A stretch of 64,000 bases of DNA from Virgisporangium aurantiacum (GTDB lineage: Bacteria > Actinomycetota > Actinomycetes > Mycobacteriales > Micromonosporaceae), in NCBI RefSeq assembly GCF_016863635.1, contig NZ_BOPG01000004.1, positions 62,001 through 126,000 on the forward strand. Direction: 5' to 3'. Below, piece after piece: positions 1-8,997 of this stretch. Each line of letters starts with the position of its first letter. Within the stretch, counting starts at the first letter, position 1. Position numbers and translations under genes: made by a program. A model generated the notes under the pieces. It was not told where the DNA came from, did no database searches, and saw only the letters and a list, made by a program, of their open reading frames with translations.

Positions 1-2828
1 GCGAGCGCGGCGGTGCCGGCGATGGTGACCGCGGCGGCGGCCAGGTCGGAGCCGTCGAGCCGCTGGCCGAAGAGGTCGCGGTCGTCCATGCTCGGCGCGA
101 GCCAGAGCAGCACCGCGCTGCCGAGCAGCAGCAGGGTCACGACGATGTCGATCGAGGTGGCCTCGTCGACCATCAGCGTCGCGATCGTGACCACGCCGGC
201 CGCGCCGATGGCACCGGACACGACCGGCGGGATCGCCCGTCGCTGCACTACCTGCACGAGGGCCGCGTAGGCGAGCACCACGGACAGCGCGAGGTACGTG
301 ACGACCAGCACCGCCGTCGCGGCGAACGCCTGATCGGAGGCCCGTCCGACGACGAACGTCGCGGTCAGCGCGGCCACCGCGCCGGGGAACGCGAACACCG
401 CGCCGCCGGCCGCGGCGTCGGACGCGATCCGGGCCACCATCTCGGCGCGGGGGTCGGTCACCGCGGCCCGCCGGCCGACCGCCACCGCGAACCCGGCGAT
501 CGTGATCGCGGCGAGCGTCAGCGCGGTCGCGGCCGGCCGGGTGAGGCTGGCGGCGGCCGCCCAGGCGCCGACGACGAGTGCCGCGCCGAGGCAGATCCAC
601 GCGGTACGGACGAGCGGGTCGGCGTTGTCGGCGGTGGCGCCGTAGCGGTCGGAGACCAGGTTCGTGGTCGGGCGGGGTTGGCCCCATCCGGCGTTGCGCT
701 GGCCGGGCCGGGTCGGGTCGACGGACACCCGGCCGGTCAACGGATCGATCGAGGGCCCGGGCGGGTCGACGTGGGCCGGCCGTGCCCTGGCGCGCTGGAC
801 CTGCCCGACGCGGGGGGCGGCAACGCCGGCCACGATCGCGGCGGCCACCGCGACCGCGGGCGTCATCACCCAGTTCAGGCCGAGGGCCGCGGGTGCGGTC
901 AGCGCCGTGAGCCCGCCGCCGATCACGATGGCGTCGATGCGGTACTCGACCGGGAACAGCAGCGCGGCGGCCACCGTGAGCAGCATCGCCGCTACCAGCA
1001 GTTGCCAGGTGGCGCCCTCGGACAGCGTCGACACGCGCTGTTCGTAGGTGGCGAGCTCGGTGTCCCAGTAGGGCGAGGCGGCGCGGATCGGCGCGCCGAT
1101 CGCCGGCATGGCCGCCCAGAGCCAGAACAGCACGGTGATGGCGCCGGCCAGGCCACCGGCGACCGCCGGGCCGCGGCGTGCGCGGTCCGGCAACACGGGG
1201 ACGAGCGCAGCGGCGAGCGCCACGGCCGCCGCCGTCACCACCAGGGCATATCCGGGGACGGACACCGTGGCGACCCGGGCCGCGGCGGCGACCACGGCGA
1301 GGACGGCGAGGCCGCCGGTCAGGTCGCCGATCGGCTGCCGCCGCTGCTGCAGGGCACCGGCCACCCCGACGGCCGCGGCCAGCACCAGCACGCCGGCGGC
1401 CCGCACCACCTGTGGCACGCCCTCGGCGTCGACGAGTGCGGTGGCGGCGAAGGCGATCGCGGCACCGTAGGCCAGCGCGAACAGCACCCAGGTGGCGTCG
1501 CGGAGGAACGCCGCCCAGCGCCCCTCGCCGGGCAGCACCACCAGCCCGAACAGCGGCCGGTCGGCCGACACGCCGAGCCCGAAGCCGAGGTTCATCACCG
1601 CGACGCCGACGAGCGCGAGCGCCCAGCCGGTCGGGTCGGTGACGAACGGGTACGCGAGCAGCGGGATCACCGGCTGCAGCACGAGCAGCGCGGCGTACCG
1701 GGGGGCCAGCAGGTGCGTCAGGTACTGGTACCCGAGGCAGATCGCGGCGGTGAGCATGCACACGATCGCGATGTAGATCTGCGGGGGCACGTCGGCGTCG
1801 CCGAACAGGCCCTCGGTGTACGCGACATACCCGTCGACCAGCACCATGAGCAGGGCGACCGCGGCGAGCGTCTCGGCGGTGGCGATCAGTTGCCGGCCGG
1901 CGAGGATCACCGGCAGCACGAGCAGAACGAGCGTGATCAGCCCGAGAACGGCCATCCGCCCGACGGCGCCGAGGCCGGTGAACGAGAACGTCATCACCAC
2001 CACGGCGGCGGCGAGCAGCAGCCCGCCGAGCGTGAACAGGACCGTCTGGTTGGCGCCGGAGCTGGTCTCGACGCCGACGAGCCGGCCGCGCGGCGCGCGG
2101 GGCCGGTCCTCGTCGAGCGGTGCCACGCGGCTGGACCCGGGCGGCAGACCGGGTTCGTCGAAATCGTCGTCGGAGCGGTTGCCGCCGAAGCCGGCCCGTA
2201 GCCGGCTGAGTCGGGCGAAGCGGGCGAAGCGGCCGGGTGGTTCGAACCGGCCGGGGCGAGCGGTCGGTCCGCCGCCGGTCTGGCCGGCTCCGGCGCGACC
2301 CGGCCCACCGCCGGGACCGCCGCTCGGGCCGCCACCGGGGCCGGTCGCCCGGCCCGGCCGGCGCCGCGCTGTTCCGCCCGGGCCACCCGGCGTTCCGGGG
2401 GCACCCGGCCGGCGCGGCGAGAATGTTCCGTCTGGCAGCGGGGTGCCGCCGGGACCGCCGGCGCGGGCCCGCGACCCCCGGGCAGCACTTTCCCGTGCCG
2501 CGCTTTCGCGCGCCGTGCTCTCCCGGGCCGCGCTGCCTTCCCAGGCCGCGCTGCCTTCCCGGGCCGGGCCGCTTTCCCGGGCCGGGCCGCTTTCCCGGGC
2601 CGGGCCGCCTTCCCAGACCGCGCCGTCGTCGTCCCAGGCGGGGGTCTCCTCCGCGGCTGCTCCGGACCGGCGGGGTGGAGTGCCGGGACGGAAGCCGGCG
2701 GCCGGCAGGTCGGTCTCGGGCCGCTCGCGTTCATCCGACGGCGGCGCGAGCTCCTCCCCGCAGTGGGGGCATTCGGTCGCGCCGCCGGGAACGGCTTCGG
2801 AACAGTACGGACACGGGTACGGCTCCAC
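1..2828 (-). CDS. Large multispanning membrane protein with N-terminal zinc ribbon (3' end outside window)
   Basis: The frame runs without a stop from a GTG at 2828 to the window edge, so the C-terminus is missing. A GGAGGGAG ribosome site sits just upstream. Residues 1-30 form a double CxxC zinc ribbon (CPYC then CPHC). Then comes a disordered linker with hexapeptide repeats and Pro/Gly-rich sequence, a short Arg/Phe-rich segment, and from about residue 230 onward one hydrophobic helix after another. This layout resembles the large actinobacterial membrane proteins labelled SCO7613 C-terminal domain proteins; the match is from memory. The function is unknown. It lies directly downstream of the deacetylase/glycosyltransferase gene on the same strand, so a cell-envelope role is possible but inferred. 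Confidence 0.75.
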   Translation of the reverse strand, partial: MEPYPCPYCSEAVPGGATECPHCGEELAPPSDERERPETDLPAAGFRPGTPPRRSGAAAEETPAWDDDGAVWEGGPARESGPARESGPAREGSAAWEGSAARESTARESAARESAARGSRARAGGPGGTPLPDGTFSPRRPGAPGTPGGPGGTARRRPGRATGPGGGPSGGPGGGPGRAGAGQTGGGPTARPGRFEPPGRFARFARLSRLRAGFGGNRSDDDFDEPGLPPGSSRVAPLDEDRPRAPRGRLVGVETSSGANQTVLFTLGGLLLAAAVVVMTFSFTGLGAVGRMAVLGLITLVLLVLPVILAGRQLIATAETLAAVALLMVLVDGYVAYTEGLFGDADVPPQIYIAIVCMLTAAICLGYQYLTHLLAPRYAALLVLQPVIPLLAYPFVTDPTGWALALVGVAVMNLGFGLGVSADRPLFGLVVLPGEGRWAAFLRDATWVLFALAYGAAIAFAATALVDAEGVPQVVRAAGVLVLAAAVGVAGALQQRRQPIGDLTGGLAVLAVVAAAARVATVSVPGYALVVTAAAVALAAALVPVLPDRARRGPAVAGGLAGAITVLFWLWAAMPAIGAPIRAASPYWDTELATYEQRVSTLSEGATWQLLVAAMLLTVAAALLFPVEYRIDAIVIGGGLTALTAPAALGLNWVMTPAVAVAAAIVAGVAAPRVGQVQRARARPAHVDPPGPSIDPLTGRVSVDPTRPGQRNAGWGQPRPTTNLVSDRYGATADNADPLVRTAWICLGAALVVGAWAAAASLTRPAATALTLAAITIAGFAVAVGRRAAVTDPRAEMVARIASDAAAGGAVFAFPGAVAALTATFVVGRASDQAFAATAVLVVTYLALSVVLAYAALVQVVQRRAIPPVVSGAIGAAGVVTIATLMVDEATSIDIVVTLLLLGSAVLLWLAPSMDDRDLFGQRLDGSDLAAAAVTIAGTAAL
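2485..2620. repeat. In-frame tandem repeat, 15- and 18-bp units
   Basis: Three 15-bp units are followed by five imperfect 18-bp units. On the minus strand they encode repeats of the type G-P-A-R-E-S and S-A-A-R-E in the linker of the membrane protein. All units are multiples of 3 bp, so copy-number change would not break the frame. Confidence 0.8.
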
Positions 2829-2872
2829 GCGGCTCCCTCCCGTGTCCGTGCGACTACCGCACGCCCACCCCT

Positions 2873-5200
2873 CTAAGGAAGAATGCCGTGTTTCGACGCC
2901 TGAAGGAAGTCTTGATCGCGTTGTGCCGGCGTGTCGAGATACGGGTTCGGTGGCACGCTGGCGACGCCGCGCGGGCGGACCAGCTCATCGCGTCCCAGAG
3001 GTTTTACCGGATCCACCACCGGAACCGGCCCGACTGCCTGGACCCCCGCGACGCCGGCCGGCGCGGCGGCGCCCGCCGTGCCAGCCCGGCGGAGCTTGTG
3101 CCAGCGCAGCCGGGCGCCGGTGAGCGCGGTGAGCCCGCTCTGGATCAGCACCAGGTACATCAGCTGCCGGTAGGCGAACTGCTGCAGCGGCAGCGTCCAG
3201 AGCGGTGTGATCTTCTCCTTGTCCAGGCGGAACGCCACCGCCGCGGTGATGAACTGCAGGCCGAGCATGGCCACCCAGGCGATCAGGGTCTCCGTGCGGT
3301 CGAGGAACACCAGGCCGTAGATGGTGAGCAGGTCGATGATCGGCGCCAGCAGCGGCAACGCCACCCCGAACAGCGCCACCAGCGGCAGCCCCAGCCGGCC
3401 GAACCGGCCCGACGGCCCGCGCTCGAACAGCGACCGGCGGTGCTTCCACATCGCCTGCATGGTGCCGTAGCTCCAGCGGTACCGCTGGGTCCACAGTTGC
3501 TTGAGCGTGGCCGGCGCCTCGGTCCACGCCCGGGCCCGCTCCTCGTAGACGACGTGCCAGCCCGCGCGGCACAGCGCCATGGTGACGTCGGTGTCCTCGG
3601 CGAGCGTGTCGTGGCTCATGCCGCCGGCCTGCCGTAGCGCCTCGCGGCGGAACGCGCCGATCGCGCCCGGGATCGTGGGCATGCACCGGAGGACGTCGTA
3701 GAGGCGACGGTCGAGGTTGAACCCGATCACGTACTCGATGTGCTGCCAGCGCGCCACCAGGCTGTTCCGGTTGCCGACCTTCACGTTGCCGGCGACCGCG
3801 CCGACGCGCGGATCGGCGAACGGCTGCACCAGGCGGCCGAGCGACTCCTTCTCGAACACGGTGTCGCCGTCGACCATCACGATCAGGTCGTGGCTGGCCA
3901 TCGCGACGCCCGTGTTCAGCGCGTTCGGCTTGCCGCCGTTGGGGATCTGCACCACCCGCACGTTCGGCAGCCGCATGGCCCGGACCAGGTCGGCGGTGTT
4001 GTCGCTCGAACCGTCGTCGACGACGACCACCTCGATGCCGCCCACGTGGTCGCCGTCGGCGAGCGACTGCACGGCCGCCTCGATGCCCTCCTTCTCGTTG
4101 TAGGCGGGCACGATCACCGACACCGGGTCGGTCACCCTTTCGCCCCAGGTCCAGGCCGCGCTGCGCCGCTTGCGGGCGTGCCGGGCGGCGAGGATGAACA
4201 GCGCCAGCGTCCGGATCACGGTCAGCACACCGACGATCAGGAACAGCACCGCCAGGCCGTCGACGGTGCGGTCGGCGATGGCGATGGCCGCCGTCAGCGC
4301 GAGGCCGCGCTGCCGGTCGGCCTTGGTCGCGGGCGGATTTCCGGTGACGGACGCAGCGGGGTCACGTTCGGCGAGGGTGCGGCGCAGCCCCTCGGAGACG
4401 GTGACGAACTCGAATCCCCGCTCCTTCATCAGCGGAATGAACCGGTCGAGCGCCGCAACCGTCTGCGACCGGTCACCGCCCGCGTCGTGCCACAGCGAGA
4501 TGGTGCCGGTGTCGTCCTTCGGTGTGGCATTGTCGAGGATCTTGTCGACGCCGGGCTTGTCCCAGTCCTTCGAGTCGGACTCGGTGAGGATCGTGAGGTA
4601 GCCGAGCCGGCCGGCGTCCCGCATCAGCTTCCAGTTGTCGTCGTCGATCGCGGCGACCGTCGACGAGTACGGGAACCGCAGCAGGTTCGACTTGCGCCCG
4701 GTGGCGTTCACGATCGCCATCTGGGTGTGCGAGTACTCGATCTCCTGCCGCCACTTCGGCAGCTTGACCATCTGCGGGTGGGTGAAGCTGTGGATGCCGA
4801 TCTCGTCGCCGGCGTTCACGAGGTCACGCACGATGTCGGGGTGCCGGGCCACCTGGGTGCCCACCACGAAAAACGTGCCCGGCACGTGGTGCTTGCGCAG
4901 CACGGCGTCGATCGCCGGGGTCCACCGCGGGTCGGGCCCGTCGTCGAACGTGAGCGCGATCGTCTTCTTCGGCAGCCCGAACGAGCGCGCCCCACCGTTG
5001 GTGGTGTCGATGATCGGGCCACCGTTCTGCACCGACTCCGGAATCGAGCCGGCGCCGCCGGTCGTCTGCGCGGAGTCGGGCGCGAACTCGGCGTTCACGT
5101 ACGCCTCGACCATGAGGACGCTGGCGAACATCAACACGAGCACGGTAGCGACCACCCAGCGGCCGATCCCGAACCGCGACCGGCCCGGCGGAGCGGTCAC
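2873..5200 (-). CDS. Bifunctional polysaccharide deacetylase (NodB) / family 2 glycosyltransferase
   Basis: A predicted 775-residue membrane enzyme. A signal-anchor helix at about 13-33 is followed by a NodB deacetylase domain with TFDDGP (84-89), HSFTH (137-141), RFPYS (175-179), DSKDW (209-213) and SLWHD (235-239), so all five motifs are present. After a helix near 315-340 comes a processive GT2 domain with DDGSSD (395-400), DGDT (444-447), EDTD (535-538) and QRYRW (572-576), then C-terminal membrane helices. These are the motifs of hyaluronan, chitin and cellulose synthase-like enzymes, so it probably makes and N-deacetylates an extracellular polymer. The start is the GTG whose GTGA overlaps the stop of the preceding gene, indicating coupling. 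Substrate sugar is not decidable from sequence. Confidence 0.9.
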   Translation of the reverse strand: MTAPPGRSRFGIGRWVVATVLVLMFASVLMVEAYVNAEFAPDSAQTTGGAGSIPESVQNGGPIIDTTNGGARSFGLPKKTIALTFDDGPDPRWTPAIDAVLRKHHVPGTFFVVGTQVARHPDIVRDLVNAGDEIGIHSFTHPQMVKLPKWRQEIEYSHTQMAIVNATGRKSNLLRFPYSSTVAAIDDDNWKLMRDAGRLGYLTILTESDSKDWDKPGVDKILDNATPKDDTGTISLWHDAGGDRSQTVAALDRFIPLMKERGFEFVTVSEGLRRTLAERDPAASVTGNPPATKADRQRGLALTAAIAIADRTVDGLAVLFLIVGVLTVIRTLALFILAARHARKRRSAAWTWGERVTDPVSVIVPAYNEKEGIEAAVQSLADGDHVGGIEVVVVDDGSSDNTADLVRAMRLPNVRVVQIPNGGKPNALNTGVAMASHDLIVMVDGDTVFEKESLGRLVQPFADPRVGAVAGNVKVGNRNSLVARWQHIEYVIGFNLDRRLYDVLRCMPTIPGAIGAFRREALRQAGGMSHDTLAEDTDVTMALCRAGWHVVYEERARAWTEAPATLKQLWTQRYRWSYGTMQAMWKHRRSLFERGPSGRFGRLGLPLVALFGVALPLLAPIIDLLTIYGLVFLDRTETLIAWVAMLGLQFITAAVAFRLDKEKITPLWTLPLQQFAYRQLMYLVLIQSGLTALTGARLRWHKLRRAGTAGAAAPAGVAGVQAVGPVPVVDPVKPLGRDELVRPRGVASVPPNPYLDTPAQRDQDFLQASKHGILP

Positions 5201-6153
5201 TCCCGGCCCCGGACGCGCCGGCCGGGCACGGTGACCGACTCGGCCCACTTGTTGGCCGGCGCCGCGGCCACCTGCGCGGGCGGCGCCGCAGGTTCGACGG
5301 GCGCTGGTGCCGGCTGACTGACCGGCGTGGATGAGCCGGAGCCGGTGCCCGCGCCGGAGCCGGTGCCCGTGCTTCCGGTGCCGGTTCCGGTGCCTGAGCT
5401 TCCGGTGCCCGTGCTTCCGGTGCCGGCGCCCGTTCCGGACCCGCCGGTTCCCGTCCCGGCGCCGGTGCCGCCGGTGCCGGATCCGGTCTGAGTGCCGGTC
5501 GTGGTGGTGCCTCCGGTCCCCACGCCGGTGCCCTCCGGCACGGGTCCGATCGGCGCGGTCGTTCCGCCACCGCCCGTTCCGCCTCCGCCGGTGCTGCCTC
5601 CGCCCGTGCCGCCCCCGCCAGTGCCACCCCCGCCGGCGCCTCCGCCGGGCGGCGGGACCTCGCTCGGCGCCGGGTTCGCCGACGGCGCTGTCGACGGCGG
5701 TTGCGAGGCCGGTGGCTGCGACGGCGCGGCCGACGGGGCGACGGTCCCCTCGGGAACGGCGGGCCCGGGCGGGCCGACCGCCGGTACGCCGGACTGCCCG
5801 GCCTGGCCCGGCTGCCCCGGTGATGCCCCGCCACCCTGGCCGGGGCGGCGCCCGTCACCCGGCCGGTCGGTGCCGGTCGGTACCGGCTGCGCCGGTTCGG
5901 GCGTCGACTCCGCCGCGGGGCGGTTGATCAGCAGATCGGGGAACGGCAGCAGCGTCTCGGGGTTGAGCGGTCCACCGGCGAGACTCATCGCCACCATTCC
6001 GGCGTAGGTGAGGCTCAACCCACCGATGCCGTAGAAGGCGAAGCGGATTCGCCGGCCCCGACGGCCGGTGGAATCCACGAATACCGGAGCGGATTCGTCC
6101 GGCAGTTCGAGCGGACGGGTTTCATCGTCGTCGGTGGGTTTTTCGGGAGTCAC
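5197..6153 (-). CDS. Membrane-anchored Gly/Thr/Ser/Pro-rich low-complexity protein
   Basis: No known family recognised. A cytoplasmic acidic stretch and a basic RRGRR patch precede one hydrophobic helix at about 37-60. The rest of the 318 residues is low complexity: a Pro/Ser/Ala section and then long runs of GTGGG and GTGSG type, with a short ordered-looking tail. The topology suggests an extracellular, flexible, possibly wall-spanning stalk. A TATGTT hexamer lies exactly 6 nt before the GTG at 6153, so that start is chosen over upstream alternatives. It overlaps the deacetylase/glycosyltransferase gene by 4 bp and is probably a partner of it; this is inference. Confidence 0.7.
   Translation of the reverse strand: MTPEKPTDDDETRPLELPDESAPVFVDSTGRRGRRIRFAFYGIGGLSLTYAGMVAMSLAGGPLNPETLLPFPDLLINRPAAESTPEPAQPVPTGTDRPGDGRRPGQGGGASPGQPGQAGQSGVPAVGPPGPAVPEGTVAPSAAPSQPPASQPPSTAPSANPAPSEVPPPGGGAGGGGTGGGGTGGGSTGGGGTGGGGTTAPIGPVPEGTGVGTGGTTTTGTQTGSGTGGTGAGTGTGGSGTGAGTGSTGTGSSGTGTGTGSTGTGSGAGTGSGSSTPVSQPAPAPVEPAAPPAQVAAAPANKWAESVTVPGRRVRGRE
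5325..5650. repeat. Low-complexity repeats encoding Gly/Thr/Ser runs
   Basis: Imperfect 6- to 18-bp repeats of the kind ggtgccggtgccc and ccgcccgtgccg. They encode the Gly-Thr-Gly and Gly-Gly-Gly-Thr runs of the anchored protein. Confidence 0.8.
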
Positions 6154-6159
6154 GCCGGA

Positions 6160-6165
6160 AACATA
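6160..6165 (-). promoter_or_regulatory. Putative -10 element TATGTT of a leaderless mRNA
   Basis: TATGTT ends 6 nt before the GTG start at 6153, and no Shine-Dalgarno sequence is present. It lies in a locally AT-rich stretch (6160-6240). No clear -35 box. Confidence 0.45.
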
Positions 6166-6333
6166 GAAAACGGCGCCTAAACGAATCCAGGAAACCGATC
6201 TATTAGGTACCCGTAACCTTTTCCTAAATCTCCGGCAACAGCACTTATTGAAATGCGTCGGTACGCATTTCACCCTTTCGGGATAGGCCGGCGAGCCCAC
6301 CCGGATGAACGGATCGGCCGCACATGAACAGCC

Positions 6334-7743
6334 CTACCGACCCATTCCCCGGTACTCCCAGCCGGCGCGCCGCCACAGCACCGGATCGAGGCAGTTGCGC
6401 CCGTCGATCACGACCTTGCCGGCGACGAGGTCGGCCAGAACCACCGGATCGGCGGTGCGGAACTCTTCCCACTCGGTGAGGACGCACACCAGGTCGGCGC
6501 CGGTGACCGCCTCCACCACCGAGCGGGCGTAGGTGGCGTCGGGCACCTCGCGGCGGGCGTTCTCCATGCCCTCCGGGTCGTACACCGACACCTCGGCACC
6601 GCTGCGGCTGAGCTTGCGCACCACCGACAGCGCCGGCGAGTCGCGCACGTCGTCCGAATTGGGTTTGAACGTGGCGCCGAGCACCGCGACCTTCACGCCG
6701 CTGAGGTCGGGACCGGCCGGGCCGAAGGGCCGGCCGAGCAGTTCGGCCGCGAGCTGCACCACCCACTGCCGCCGCCGCTGGTTGATGAGGTCGACCTCGT
6801 GCAGGAACCGCAGCGCCTCACCGACGCCGAGTTCCTGGGCCCGGGCCTGGAACGCGCGGATGTCCTTGGGCAGGCAACCGCCGCCGAAGCCGACGCCCGC
6901 GCGCAGGAACCGGTTGCCGATGCGGGCGTCGTAGCCGATCGCGCGGGCGAGTTGCGTGACGTCGGCGCCGGCCGGTTCGCAGATCTCCGCCATCGCGTTG
7001 ATGAACGAGATCTTGGTGGCGAGGAACGCGTTCGCGGCCACCTTCACGAGTTCGGCGGTGGCGAAGTTGGTGATCACCACCGGCACCTCGCGGTCTTCGG
7101 TGGTGGCGAGGTCGAAGACGCCCTTGTGCGCGGCGAACAGCATGTCGTTGGCCCACTCGCTGCGGACGCCGAAGATGACCCGGTTCGGGCGCAGCACGTC
7201 TTCGACCGCGTGCCCCTCCTGGAGGAACTCGGGGCTCCAGGCGACCTCGACGTGCGACCCCGCCGGCGCGTGCCGGCGCACCAGTTGCTCGACCCACTCC
7301 GCGGTGCCGACGGGCACCGTCGACTTGCCCGCGATCAGCGCCTTGCGGTGCAGGTGCGGCGCCAGCCGCACGACCACGTCTTCGACGTGGGAGAGGTCGG
7401 CGGCCATGCTGTCGGCGCGCTGCGGGGTGCCGACGCAGATGAAGTGGATGTCGCCGAAGGCCGCGGCCTCCTCGATCGAGGTGGTGAACTTCAGCCGGCC
7501 GGCCGCCAGGTTCTTGCGCAGCATCTCGTCGAGGCCGGGCTCGTGGAACGGCACCTCGCCGCCGGTGAGCTTGGCGATCTTGGGCGCATCGACGTCGTAG
7601 CCGAGCACCTCGTACCCGAGTTCGGCGAAGCAGACCGCGTACGTGGCACCGAGGTAGCCGGTGCCGAGGAAGGTCAGCCGGGGCCGCGCCGCGCCGGACG
7701 GCACCGCCAACGTGGCGCCCGGCGTCATGTACTGGATCGTCAC
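6334..7743 (-). CDS. ugd: UDP-glucose 6-dehydrogenase
   Basis: Oxidises UDP-glucose to UDP-glucuronate with NAD. The Rossmann motif GTGYLG is at 27-32 and the catalytic Cys is Cys290 in FGGGCLPKD. The C-terminal UDP-binding domain is complete; 469 residues is slightly long for the family because of an N-terminal extension of about 20 residues. In-frame starts at 7752 (GTG), 7743 (GTG) and 7728 (ATG) are all possible; 7743 is a compromise. A TATCCT hexamer at 7786-7791 would give an untranslated leader of roughly 30 nt. It is followed on the same strand by the anchored protein and the GT2/deacetylase fusion, so UDP-glucuronate may be a precursor for their polymer (inference). Confidence 0.92.
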   Translation of the reverse strand: MTIQYMTPGATLAVPSGAARPRLTFLGTGYLGATYAVCFAELGYEVLGYDVDAPKIAKLTGGEVPFHEPGLDEMLRKNLAAGRLKFTTSIEEAAAFGDIHFICVGTPQRADSMAADLSHVEDVVVRLAPHLHRKALIAGKSTVPVGTAEWVEQLVRRHAPAGSHVEVAWSPEFLQEGHAVEDVLRPNRVIFGVRSEWANDMLFAAHKGVFDLATTEDREVPVVITNFATAELVKVAANAFLATKISFINAMAEICEPAGADVTQLARAIGYDARIGNRFLRAGVGFGGGCLPKDIRAFQARAQELGVGEALRFLHEVDLINQRRRQWVVQLAAELLGRPFGPAGPDLSGVKVAVLGATFKPNSDDVRDSPALSVVRKLSRSGAEVSVYDPEGMENARREVPDATYARSVVEAVTGADLVCVLTEWEEFRTADPVVLADLVAGKVVIDGRNCLDPVLWRRAGWEYRGMGR

Positions 7744-7836
7744 GCTGCTCACTTTCGTCCGTTCGGAGGGAGCGACGAAGCGTCGAGGATAGCTCCACAT
7801 CATCCGGTCGGCCTCCGCGATCCGGTTACTGGCGAG

Positions 7837-7842
7837 TATCCT
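7837..7842 (+). promoter_or_regulatory. Putative -10 element TATCCT of a leaderless mRNA
   Basis: TATCCT ends 6 nt before the GTG of the acyl-CoA dehydrogenase gene at 7849. No ribosome site is present between them. The divergent ugd gene has the same hexamer on the other strand at 7786-7791. Confidence 0.5.
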
Positions 7843-7848
7843 TAACGC

Positions 7849-8994
7849 GTGTTCAACGTCTACGAACTGCCCGAGGAGCATCGGGAGCTGCGTGACGCGG
7901 TGCGGGAGCTGTGCACCGGGAAGGTGGCGCCCAACGCCGCCGCCGCCGACGAACTGGCCGAGTTTCCGCAGGCCTCCTACGACGCCCTGCGGGCCGGCGA
8001 CTTCCACGCCCCGCACGTCCCCGAGGAGTACGGCGGGGTCGGAGCCGACGCGCTGGCCACCGCGATCGTGATCGAGGAGGTGGCCCGGGCGTGCGCGTCG
8101 TCGTCGCTCATTCCCGCGGTCAACAAGCTGGGGTCCCTGCCGCTGCTCCTGGCCGGCACCGACGACCTCAAGCGCCGCTACCTCACCCCGCTCGCCGCCG
8201 GTGACGCGATGTTCTCGTACTGCCTGTCGGAGCCCGAGGCCGGCAGCGACGCCGTCTCGATGAAGACGCGCGCGGTTCCCGACGGCGACGGCTGGCTGCT
8301 CAACGGCGTCAAGCGGTGGATCACCAACGCCGGGGTGTCGGAGTACTACACGGTGTTCGCCGTCACCGAGCCGGACGCCCGTTCGAAGGGCATCTCGGCG
8401 TTCGTGGTCGAGAAGGGCGACCCCGGGGTCAGCTTCGGCGCGCCGGAGAAGAAGCTGGGCATCAAGGGCTCGCCGACGCGCGAGGTCTACCTCGACAACG
8501 TCCGCCTGCCCGCCGACCGCATGATCGGCGCACCCGGCACCGGTTTCGGCACCGCGATGCGCACGCTCGACCACACCCGCGTCACGATCGCGGCGCAGGC
8601 GGTGGGCATCGCACAGGGCGCGCTCGACTACGCGACGAGCTACATGCAGGAGCGCAAGCAGTTCGGCCGGCGGATCGCCGACTTCCAGGGCCTGCAGTTC
8701 ATGCTCGCCGACATGGCCATGCAACTCGACGCGGCCCGCCAGCTCACCTACGTCGCGGCGGCGAAGAGCGAACGCAACGATCCCGACCTGACCTACTTCG
8801 GCGCCGCCGCCAAGTGCTTCGCGTCCGACGCAGCCATGAAGATCACCACCGACGCCGTGCAGCTCCTCGGCGGCTACGGCTACACGCGCGACTTCCCCCT
8901 CGAGCGCATGATGCGGGATGCCAAGATCACCCAGATCTACGAGGGCACCAACCAGGTCCAGCGCGTGGTGATGGCGCGGCAACTGCTCGGCTGA
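7849..8994 (+). CDS. Acyl-CoA dehydrogenase
   Basis: A 381-residue FAD flavoprotein for alpha,beta-dehydrogenation of acyl-CoA in the cytoplasm. N-terminal helical, middle beta and C-terminal helical domains are all present. The FAD-binding signature is seen around CLSEPEAGSDA, and the catalytic base is Glu365 in QIYEGTNQ, as in short- and branched-chain enzymes. The GTG start has no ribosome site but has a TATCCT hexamer 6 nt upstream, so the mRNA is probably leaderless. It stands alone, divergent from ugd, with its stop 3 bp from the stop of the convergent gene. The acyl chain cannot be told from sequence. Confidence 0.95.
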   Translation: MFNVYELPEEHRELRDAVRELCTGKVAPNAAAADELAEFPQASYDALRAGDFHAPHVPEEYGGVGADALATAIVIEEVARACASSSLIPAVNKLGSLPLLLAGTDDLKRRYLTPLAAGDAMFSYCLSEPEAGSDAVSMKTRAVPDGDGWLLNGVKRWITNAGVSEYYTVFAVTEPDARSKGISAFVVEKGDPGVSFGAPEKKLGIKGSPTREVYLDNVRLPADRMIGAPGTGFGTAMRTLDHTRVTIAAQAVGIAQGALDYATSYMQERKQFGRRIADFQGLQFMLADMAMQLDAARQLTYVAAAKSERNDPDLTYFGAAAKCFASDAAMKITTDAVQLLGGYGYTRDFPLERMMRDAKITQIYEGTNQVQRVVMARQLLG

Positions 8995-8997
8995 GCG

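Noticed and set aside
678-2201. A plus-strand frame opposite the first membrane protein
   Set aside because: Arg/Gly/His-rich with no hydrophobic pattern, while the minus strand encodes clear membrane helices.
2485-2620. Repeat array as a possible CRISPR
   Set aside because: Units are adjacent, without spacers, and in frame with a coding sequence.
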